This document shows, one piece after another, positions 52,884 through 62,500 of a stretch of 64,000 bases of DNA (its first letter is position 1; each line of letters begins with the position of its first letter). A program made the position numbers and the translations under genes. The stretch spans positions 85,361 through 149,360 of the forward strand of contig JAGQWX010000006.1 of assembly GCA_020436935.1 (NCBI GenBank). Direction: 5' to 3'. A model generated the notes under the pieces. It was not told the origin of the DNA and ran no database searches. It was given only the letters and a program-made list of their open reading frames with translations. The DNA is from Saprospiraceae bacterium (lineage in GTDB: Bacteria; Bacteroidota; Bacteroidia; Chitinophagales; Saprospiraceae).

Positions 52884-55800
52884 TTAGTTTTTGACCAGCT
52901 TCAAACTTTTAGTCCCTCCGAGGTAACTTACCTGAAGGATATACATGCCAGAAGGCATTGATGATAAGTCTATGTTGTCTCCGGTATTCTTATTTTCAAG
53001 AAGTAAGCTGCCAAACGAATTATAGATACTGTAGGTATAAAAAGAAGGCGCATTTACAAGTTGTGTTTGGTTCAATGCAGGGTTAGGATAAAGGCTTATT
53101 TCCTGCTCGAATCCATCACCATGTAGGTATGCTATTTTTGAAACATTTTCGGCTCCATCCACATCCGTAGCTACAACTCTGTAATAGCTTGTTTTTTTAT
53201 TGAAAGTGACATCAGGAAATTCATAGTGTGCTTTGTTTCTTTCGTTCAGGCAATTAGTTTCTCCCAATTTCTGCCAGGAAATCCCATCCAACGATTTTTC
53301 AACTGTAAATGATTGGCAGTCTATTGCATTGTTGACTGACCATTTGATAATGGCCTGAGTACCATTAGCACTGGCAGCTATTTTTATAAAACGTACAGGT
53401 AAGGGTGATTGGCTAAAGGAATAACTCGTCATCACCGGATAGTGGTCGGAAGTAGTGCTTCCGTAATTTGGTATCCAATCATTCACTTCGGTGATGATCT
53501 TAGCAGAGTTGGCTATATATTCCAGGCCCAATTCATTGCTTACGATGGCATGGTCAATAACATCATTGTAACCAACCGTAGATTTTTGGTTGCTAAGGCT
53601 CAAAGGCAATGTGACCGCTTTATAATTCAAGCTATCGTTCACCAGGTCGCTGTAGGAAGATGCTGGGTAGAAAGGGCTGGATTCCCCTGGTGCAGCAATT
53701 GTCTGATCGAGATCATCATTGTAATCACCAAGAATAATGAATCGCTCGTTGGCTTTTAGGCTGTCCAAATAGCCCTTTAGCAATAAAGAAGCATTTTTCC
53801 TTCTTTCGTATGCATTGGCGCTGTTTTGTGCTTTTGCATGGATGAGTATATACGCAACCGGATATGTTATACCATTGATCGTTGTCATAGTTTCCATCAT
53901 TAGAGGAAATCTCCCGGATGCCCAATAATTATATGCCGAGGAATTAACATCAGTTGTATAAAATAAGGCAGTTACATTGGTGGGGGATATAACGGATTTG
54001 CGATAAATAAAACCTAATTTTTGTGCGTCGCCATAAGTCGGTGAGAATTCATTTGGTACGGCTGAAGCATACTTGCTGATGTAATAACCATATTCTCCCG
54101 GGCTGCCCAATTCGTCAGCCAAATTTTTGAAGGCAAGGGTATCCACAATTTCAGGACAAGCATAGATGTCTGCATTCAAATTCGTCAAAACTTCCAATGC
54201 GTTCATTTCCTGGAGTAAATCATTGCTCGGACCATTTATTCCTGAAAACCATTCAATATTCCAGCCAACAATATCCAGGGTATTGGCAGGGTCAAATGTG
54301 TTGCCACTTAAAATGATAATGATTGGGTCTAATCCTGAAGAAGATGCAGACACAGAACCGGAGAAATTTTGATTAGTGCTCTGAGGAATGAACCTTACAA
54401 AAACTTTTGTCTGATTGATTTGAGAAGCAGGTATGATCAGATTTTGTCCAAAATTAATACTGTCAGTCGAGATGGAGAAAGGACCGTTTACGGATAAAGA
54501 TACATCGCTGGTGAGATGTTGACCACTCAGCGAAATGCTGCTGATATTTGTGCTTCCTGGCGCCTTATAACCAAAATTCAATGCAAGTGGTGTAGCATTG
54601 AGTTGTGGTGGAGGAGGGGTGTCAGAAGAGAAAAAAGAAATATCGTCAAGTGTCCATCTTGCTCCGTCCGAAGCGGTTGAAGTATAAACAAAAGCTACAA
54701 AAATATTTTGTCCTCTGAATGCACTGAGATCAACATTTTCCGTATGAGTCCAAATATCGGAATTTTCTGCTGCAAAGGAGGCTGGTAAATCCACCCACGT
54801 GGCATTCGCAGGTGATCCAGCGCCTGAATAATTGGAAGAAACTTTTAATGTGAGAGGCGCCCCATTGAATCGAGTTCTGTTCCAGAATGAAAGAAGGGGA
54901 TATTTATTCATATCTCCGGAAATTGGGACCTGAGGTGAGATCAGCCAGTCTTCATTGACATTATTGCTTCCAGAAAACCCATTCATCTGTACTCCATTGG
55001 GGGAATCCATAGAAGGGTCACTTGCATTGTGACCAAAATTGGTACAAGCCCATACCTGAGCTCCTGTCACAGAAAAAGCTGTAAAGTCAGTTAGACTGGA
55101 TGTGCAATTATCAAAGTTGAATGACAGTGCACCAGGCACCAACCCATTACCGCTGAGGCTGACAATATTAGTGCCGGAAAAATTCATGGTTGTGTGCACT
55201 ATATTCCCGGAAGATGCTCCGGCCGAGCCTGGATTGAAATGAACAAATACCGTGTCTGGTGAAGCCAACTCTGCAGCACTAAATACCAGACTGCTGGAAA
55301 ATGGCCCGACTAGACTTTTGGAGATGGTGAAAGTTGCATCCCCTGAATATGAAAGGTTGACATCCCCTTCCAGGTTTTGTCCTGTTAGGATATAATAAGA
55401 GGTGATTTGATTGCCAAGAATGACAGACCCAAAGTTAATGCTCGAAGGAGAATAGGAGAGGGTAGGACCGCTTACTCCTCCTACAGGTTCGGCTGGGCTT
55501 CCTGAGTACTGCGGATCCGGACTGACAATAACAAAATCTGTAGAATTATTGTTTGAATCATATCCATTGCCTGCCAGATTATCCCCGCCACCTGAAGCCA
55601 TACTGGATGCAGTTGACAATGAATTGGCTTTTCTTTCAATTGCAGTAGTGGTCGTTAGTGCAGGTGTAGCCATAGTTTCAAAACCATTGGCTGAACCATA
55701 ACCCACTTTGTCAACGATGTTGCTGCCTGTTGGATTAGCGCCACTCAGAGCGGTTGTTGTATTGCAAAGAGCTATTTTTCCATTGTTGGCCTGTAATGAA

Positions 55801-56123
55801 AGATTCGCAGTTGCGTCAAAGTTTGAAAGATCAAGTCCTGACGTACCTCCATTACATTTGACAAGATAAAATGATTTTGCAGGAATGGTAGCATTCAATG
55901 TCCCAACGATCCAGGATGTACCCGTGCTTGAAGCATACTGAACTGACCAATTGGTCATAGTTATTGGATCATTGGTTGGATTGTAAAGTTCGACATAGTC
56001 ATTTTTGTAAGTAGCGCCTGTACTTGCTCCGCCTGCAAATATCTCACTTATAACAATACCTTGCCCAATGGTTATTATGCTTTGCAGAATAATAACTAAG
56101 ATAATAGCACACCTTTTGTTCAT
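52884..56123 (-). CDS. Secreted lamin-tail / endonuclease-exonuclease-phosphatase protein with T9SS sorting domain
   Basis: A 1079-residue multi-domain exported protein. Signal peptide about 1-20 (ending TIGQ); lamin-tail domain about 20-150 (IVISEIFAGGAS and YVELYNPTNDP); two choice-of-anchor-D-like Ig domains about 225-330 and 510-610; a choice-of-anchor-J-like domain about 334-500; a phosphoesterase of the endonuclease/exonuclease/phosphatase fold about 613-915 with N in GWNIEWF, E in CPEIVD, ILGDYNDD and SDHYPV; an Ig-like part; and a T9SS type A sorting domain at the end (LYPNPALNQTQLV). It may degrade extracellular DNA. The ATG at 56123 is chosen; a TTG at 56144 lies in the -7 element. 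Confidence 0.88.
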   Translation of the reverse strand: MNKRCAIILVIILQSIITIGQGIVISEIFAGGASTGATYKNDYVELYNPTNDPITMTNWSVQYASSTGTSWIVGTLNATIPAKSFYLVKCNGGTSGLDLSNFDATANLSLQANNGKIALCNTTTALSGANPTGSNIVDKVGYGSANGFETMATPALTTTTAIERKANSLSTASSMASGGGDNLAGNGYDSNNNSTDFVIVSPDPQYSGSPAEPVGGVSGPTLSYSPSSINFGSVILGNQITSYYILTGQNLEGDVNLSYSGDATFTISKSLVGPFSSSLVFSAAELASPDTVFVHFNPGSAGASSGNIVHTTMNFSGTNIVSLSGNGLVPGALSFNFDNCTSSLTDFTAFSVTGAQVWACTNFGHNASDPSMDSPNGVQMNGFSGSNNVNEDWLISPQVPISGDMNKYPLLSFWNRTRFNGAPLTLKVSSNYSGAGSPANATWVDLPASFAAENSDIWTHTENVDLSAFRGQNIFVAFVYTSTASDGARWTLDDISFFSSDTPPPPQLNATPLALNFGYKAPGSTNISSISLSGQHLTSDVSLSVNGPFSISTDSINFGQNLIIPASQINQTKVFVRFIPQSTNQNFSGSVSASSSGLDPIIIILSGNTFDPANTLDIVGWNIEWFSGINGPSNDLLQEMNALEVLTNLNADIYACPEIVDTLAFKNLADELGSPGEYGYYISKYASAVPNEFSPTYGDAQKLGFIYRKSVISPTNVTALFYTTDVNSSAYNYWASGRFPLMMETMTTINGITYPVAYILIHAKAQNSANAYERRKNASLLLKGYLDSLKANERFIILGDYNDDLDQTIAAPGESSPFYPASSYSDLVNDSLNYKAVTLPLSLSNQKSTVGYNDVIDHAIVSNELGLEYIANSAKIITEVNDWIPNYGSTTSDHYPVMTSYSFSQSPLPVRFIKIAASANGTQAIIKWSVNNAIDCQSFTVEKSLDGISWQKLGETNCLNERNKAHYEFPDVTFNKKTSYYRVVATDVDGAENVSKIAYLHGDGFEQEISLYPNPALNQTQLVNAPSFYTYSIYNSFGSLLLENKNTGDNIDLSSMPSGMYILQVSYLGGTKSLKLVKN

Positions 56124-56141
56124 TTGTTGGAAATTGAACGC

Positions 56142-56149
56142 CAAATGTA
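56142..56149 (-). promoter_or_regulatory. -7 promoter element of the lamin-tail nuclease gene
   Basis: Minus-strand TACATTTG matches TAnnTTTG exactly, 18 bases upstream of the ATG at 56123. Confidence 0.55.
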
Positions 56150-56222
56150 AGCTTTGTTAAAATAATATATTGTTATCTTATTGTAAAATATTGAAAAAAA
56201 TATAATGGAATGTAGGCAAATA

Positions 56223-56254
56223 AAAAAGCCCCTTCATTGCTGAAGAGGCTTTTT
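56223..56254 (-). terminator. Terminator directly after tRNA-Asn
   Basis: On the minus strand AAAAAGCCTCTTCA pairs with TGAAGGGGCTTTTT over 14 bases with one wobble, closed by a GCAA tetraloop and followed by T residues. It begins one base after the tRNA. The stem has A and T runs on both sides, so it may work in both directions. Confidence 0.85.
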
Positions 56255-56255
56255 G

Positions 56256-56329
56256 CGCTCCCACTAGGACTTGAACCTAGGACCCTCTGATTAACAGTCA
56301 GATGCTCTAACCGACTGAGCTATGGAAGC
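56256..56329 (-). tRNA. tRNA-Asn (anticodon GTT)
   Basis: The minus strand from 56329 to 56256 folds as a 74-base cloverleaf. Acceptor GCTTCCA pairs with TGGGAGC with one T-G wobble, the D-arm has AGCTCAGTCGGTTAGAGC, the anticodon stem CTGA/TCAG closes the loop CTGTTAA with anticodon GTT, and the T-arm has GGTTCAAGTCC. The discriminator is G. CCA is not encoded. Confidence 0.95.
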
Positions 56330-56473
56330 ATTGCTTTAAATGCGGTGCAAATGTATGATTCTATTTTAGAAACCGCAAACATAATTTTGACTTTTTTTGA
56401 ATAAAAACCACATGCCTTACATATGCATGATTTTATATATTTGATTAGTAATGAGTTGTGTTCTTTTATACCC

Positions 56474-56501
56474 AAAAAAAAACCTCCGGGAAAACCGGAG
56501 G
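56474..56501 (-). terminator. Terminator of the giant adhesin gene
   Basis: On the minus strand CCTCCGG pairs perfectly with CCGGAGG around a five-base loop and is followed by nine T residues (A run at 56474-56482 on the plus strand). It lies 40 bases after the adhesin stop codon. Confidence 0.9.
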
Positions 56502-56540
56502 CTTCGTGGTCAATTTATAATCTAAAACCATCAATTGCCA

Positions 56541-59500
56541 TTATCTGAACACAGTTACGTCACCAACTTGTATAACTTCGGTAACTGTGTCTCCATTTTT
56601 ATCTATATAAGGCGTGGTAAGTTCTGCAACTATCCTGTATGCATATACTCCGGAAGCTACAGTTTGACCACCCATTGTGTTTCCTCTCCAGGATTCTGAT
56701 GCCTGATTCGGTGCAATGTTTTCTTTGTGATATACCAAGTTCCCCCACCTGTCAAACACTCTAAAGTCTTTGATATTTTTCACATATTCAGTGGATAACT
56801 TCATTCCACCATTTTCACCGCTGGACAATGAAATTACGTTAGGAACATAAATTTTTGGCACCAGCCTGACCCGTACTTCGGTGGTTTGTTCCTGCATACA
56901 ACCATTGATGTCAATGACAGTGAAGACATAATCATTGTCAGATAACACAAGACTTCTGGTTTCAAAACAGTTGACACAATCCACCAAATCCGCAGGGGAC
57001 CAATAGTAATCCTTGATTAAGGTGTCTGCAACGTTGACTTCTGCTCTAAGTATGATTTCTTCTCCAATATCTACACTTAGACTGATAGGCATGTCAATTT
57101 TAATATCATTGCCACTTAGAATTTTGACCAAAGAATCTGCCTCACATCCTTTCTGGTCCTGAACCTGGATCATGTAGGAACCGGGGCGCAAATTGGTTTG
57201 ATAGGTAGTTCCAACGACATTGCCATTGATTTTTACTACATATGGCAATGTGCCTCCTTCGACACCAGTAAGGTTGATGGTACCATTTACATCCTCTGCG
57301 CAGGTTTCATTTGTGATTTCAACACTGGTTATTTTTGGAAGATCAACAGGAGTGAAAATATTGGCAGTTGCCCTTGCCTCGCACTCATTTTTCTTATTGA
57401 TGATGGATACGAAATATTTACCGGTTCCATTGATTCTTGGCTCCAATGGATTGCTTTGGTCTATGATGTTGCTGAGTTTATCTGTGGTCCACACAATATT
57501 GTAATCAGAAGCAGAACCCTCAACCTGCAACTTCAATGTGGTGGTTTTGTCATTACATTTGACCTCAACGTCCTTAGTTATCAGGTTGAAGTCAAATCGC
57601 TCCCCAATGTCATTTACTGTTACTGATTTTGAATTGATACAACCGTTGGTTTTGTCTTCACCTGTCAAAATATAGGTACCTGATTGTGTAACATTAATTC
57701 TGAGCCCCGTACCAACAACATTGCCCAATGAATCAGTCCAAACATATGTGATGTCAGTGCCATTCATCGAGTGCGAACCATCAAGAGTGACTTCAAAGGT
57801 CTTACAAGTCAATGGGTCTGGAGTTTGAATGTCGATCAATGGGTAAGATTCACCGTCATTGATCATCATGTTCGCATTGCTTTGACATTTGCTCAATGTG
57901 TCGATGACTACAAGTCTTATCATTCCCGGCTGATCAATATTGATTTTGTCTTTTTCAATCATATCCTGATTGCCGGTATCCCAAAGGTATATGGAGTTTT
58001 CCTGGACACCTGCTGTTAAAACAATATTTTTGATTTTACAATCTATGACATTGCTTGGGTCGGCCAGAATTTCTGCTACAGGCACGTGATCATATTTGAA
58101 AACTTCGACTTGGTCAAAAGAGCTGCAACCTGTTGATGCATCACTAATTTTGATGGTATAAAGACCTCCCTGAGTTACATTCTCAAGAGTTGTGCCTGTG
58201 CCGAGTACAGTACCTGCAGCGTTTTGCCATTCAAAGCTGATTGAAGCACCTGAATTTGGTGAAGTTGCTATAAGAGATGTGTTGAGCACTTCGCAATTGA
58301 GAATTTTGTCATTTCCTGCATTAACTGTAGGAATATTGGCATCCTTGCCAACTACAACAGAGTCAACAGCTTGGCAGCCAAATGCAAATACAGCATTTAC
58401 CAAATAAGTGCCCGGGTTGGTTACCTTTATTGAAGTCGATTTTCTGTTGATTATACCCGGACCATTCCAGATATATTCAATTGCTCCATTTGATGAAGCG
58501 GTCAGTGTTACCTCGGGTGCCGCGCAAGTGATATTCTGGGAAGAACCCGCATCAACCACACCTGAACATGAAGAACAAGGTGCTTTGGTAACGGTGAAGG
58601 ACTTCGTACAGAAGGACTTTTCAGCGCTTGTATCTCTCAATGAAACCAATATATTACTGCTGTTAGCAGGCAGACTGTCAATGTTTACAATTTTATTGTA
58701 TTCAAATGGACCATATGTCTTTCCAGCTATAGTAACCAAAAATCTTGTCAGGCCTTGTTCTGTTCCGCCGACTTTAAAGCTGATTCCAAACAAGTCATCA
58801 GTTGTATTAGGTCCTGTATTGTTGTTGGAGCATTCGCCGATGGTCAAATCTGATACCTCAATATCACAAGGATTTGAACAAGATGGAGGAGCCAAAATTG
58901 TAAAGTCAGTAGGACAAGAATTTCCTCCTGTGACATTGATGTTGAAAGTTTTATTGCCATCATCAATTTTGAGGCCTTGAATGACGACTGATTCTCCAAA
59001 CTTTCCACTGTAAGTTGTACCATCCAAAACAAAAGTCCAGGTCTCAGACTCAGTGTTTACACCCTGTGGTTTAATGGTCACACTGTAGGTGTCATCTGAT
59101 GTAATATTTGCAAATGTTCCACCATTATCGCACGGTGATACTTCTATGACGGCTGTAATCTTACAATCTTTAGAGCATGAAGTAAGGACAGCGGTAACTT
59201 GTTCAAGACTACAATTGTCGTCGGCTTTATCTACTACTCCTATTTGGTGTGATTTTCCATCTGCAGGGAGTTTAAAGTTTACCTTTTTGTTGTATTCACC
59301 ACTTGCAAAAACATTGCCGTCAACAAAAATATCAAAACCCAGGACAGAGCCGTTCACTTGTTTGATGGTGAAACTAATATCATAAGTATCATCATTCGGA
59401 TCGAGTGGGGTATTGGTGTTGTTACACGCAGATGCAAAATTTTCAATGCTAAGCTTACAAGTCGAAGAACAAGATTTAGGTGCCTTTATTTTTATAGACT

Positions 59501-62500
59501 TTGAGCACTTGGTATTACCATCAACGATATTGAAAGTTTTGTCACCATCAGTTATCTTGAATGTACCGAGATTGTATTCTTTTCCATATTCAAATGTTCC
59601 CGATATTCCCTCTATGGTGTAGGTAAGAGATGAACTGTTTTGTGCACTGATCTTGATGATGGCATCGAAAGTATCATCACTAGCATCGGTATCCGTACCG
59701 TTGTCTTTACAAGTTGCCAAAGGGCTCTGATCTACAATTACGCATTCATCTGAGCAAGGAGTTAAAATCGCTGTGTTTTGATCAAGGCTACAGTTAGCGT
59801 CGGCTTTGTCGATCATTCTGATCTGGTGCGATTTTGAATCGGCAGGAATTTGAAGTGATACTTTTTTGCCATATTCTCCAGACTTGAGCAACACTCCATC
59901 CAAATATATTTCAAATCCCATGGTGGAACCATTGACTTGTTTGACAGTAAAGCTGACCTCATAACTGTCATCTGCCGGGTTTGTAGGAGTACCATTTTTA
60001 TTACATACTTCTGCGAAATTCTCAATGCTCAATCTACATGTTGAAGAACAAGCTTGAGGCGCTTTGACCTTAATGGTCTGAGCGCACTTAGAGTTGCCGT
60101 CAGTGATTTTGAATGACTTGTCTCCATCTGCAATTTTAAATGTTCCAAGATTATACTCTTTGCCATATTCATATGTGCCATTGAACCCTTCAATGGTATA
60201 TGTTGAGGATGAACTGTTTTGAGCAGCTATCTTAATAATGGCGTCAAAAACATCATCAGCAGGATCACTATCTGTTCCATTATCTTTACAAACAGCCAAA
60301 GGACTGTTGTCAACAATTACGCATTCGTCTGAACATGAAATTAAAGGAGCTGTTACTATTTCTGTAATACAGGCCGGTTTAAGAATATCCACCAATTTGA
60401 TGGTGTGTGTATTACCATCTGCAGGCAAGCTGATATTCATAACACTACCATAGACATAATCTTTTGCGGCTCCACCATCAATACTGACTTTTGCAATAGC
60501 CCCACCATTTTGAGAAGTAGCGGTAAGTGTGAAATTGATCTTGTCGTCCAAAGAATTGGTTTTAGTCCCCCCATTATCGCACACACCAGCTGAAATGTTT
60601 GCATTGATTGTACAATCGGAAGAACAAGGATCAAGCGGTCCATATGCTACGGTGATTGGACATCCCAATATTTTATCTTCTATAACCAGTGAGCCTGAAT
60701 TGCCATTTGCTGGTCTGCCGGGTAGGCTTGCCTCAACATCGTAGTCATACTCACCAATCAAATTGCCATTTTCTGAAACCTTATATTTGCCGGTTCCTCC
60801 AGTAATGATCAGTTTTATGGTGGCAATATCATCACCAGGTAAGGTTTTCGTTCCACCGTCATTGCAGGAATAATCTACTCTCGTTACACTCAGTTGAATT
60901 CCGTCCTTGATGGAGAATGGCTCGCTGGCAAGGCAACCTTTAGCCGTCCTTACAAAAACGGTGTCTGTACCCGCAGAAAGCTGGGTATAAGTTTGTGATG
61001 CACTAAATGGTGTATTCGAAAGCCTGAATTGTGGAGTAGAAACTGTATTGTTTAAAGTGATTTCCACTTTTCCATCGTTGCCGCCCAAACAAGAGACATC
61101 AGTGATATCCAATGAAATGACTGGGATTTTGTTAACTATAAGTTTGAATTCCCCGGTATTTACGCAATTGTTTACATTAACAGTCCTTGTAAAAATGACC
61201 TGACTATCAGCAATAGTATTTACAAACGCCATGGAGTCAATGATAAAGTTGAGTCCATCTTTAGCATCTTGCAGGTTGGTGTAATATGAAACTGTATTGG
61301 TAGGAACTGCATTAATTGCAGATCTTCGCAGGGTAAGATTGAATTTATTCTTACCATCTGTATCATCATCACAAATTTCAAGCCTTACAGGATTCACAAC
61401 AGGCAATGGTTTAATCTCAAAGGAAACTTTGACTGCATTGCTCACACAATTTCCGGGAGCTTCCTGCACGACAAAGAATTCATGAATGCCAACTGTAGTT
61501 TGACCAGGAACATATGTATTTCCTTCAAATAGCTTGTTGGTCAAACCAGCATCGCTGTACCAAACAGCCTTATTTCCAGCTTCAATTCCACTGACCTCAA
61601 GTGTAGGGTTTGCTGTGTTAAGACAAACAAATGTATTGTTGGCAACTGGAACCGGGTCTGGTATTACCGGGCAGGAACAGTTGGGTTTTACTACAGTTTG
61701 TGTTGCATCACAACCGGTCAATGAACCTTTTGCGGTAAGAATGACATCACTGTCCTTTGATACTCCTGAAATTCTGTAGTTGCCTCCTCCAAGGTTAGTG
61801 ATTGTTCCCGCACTTGCCTCCAAAGAACTAAAATTACCTGTCAGTTTTACATCAAAGCTGTAAGTCAAAAGATCTACCGCACATTCCTTACTTGTTACAG
61901 CAATTTGAGGCTTACCTAGTATTACAATAGAAATGTCAGCTTCATCGCCGGCACAACCCTGGTTGCCATCAACGCTGTATCTTAAGAGGTATGTTCCAGC
62001 ACTTAACGAGCTCAAATCAGCAATTCCATTGGTAATAGCAGCAAAATTGCCATTAATATCACTGAAGCTTCCTCCGGGTGCAGCACCTGCGGTAAGTAGG
62101 CTTTTTAGGTCGACAATTTCCTGACCACAATATTGTTTAGAAACATCATTTCCAGCACTTACCTGTGGAATCACGCCTATTGTTAATTGATCATCTTCAA
62201 AACAACCCAATGCATTGGTAATTCTTGCATATATAGTGGTTTCTGCATCAACAGTCAAAGAAGTGAAAGGTGTTGTTCTTGCAGGGTTTGTGTAGAATTG
62301 TACACTCAAGTCATTTGCAAAAGTATTGTCATAAAATTCCAAATCACTGACCTGGATAACTTCCCCTTCACAAATTTCAAGCGGTGCCTGTAGCACAAAA
62401 GAAATATCCTCAGGAACTGTAATAGTCTGAGTGTATGTAGCATCGTCAGCATTACATACTCCATTGTAGCTCCAGGTGTATCTCAGTTCATTGCCGCTTG

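Noticed and set aside
56124..56144. Upstream TTG start for the lamin-tail nuclease
   Set aside because: The TTG is part of the -7 element TACATTTG, so it lies before the transcription start.
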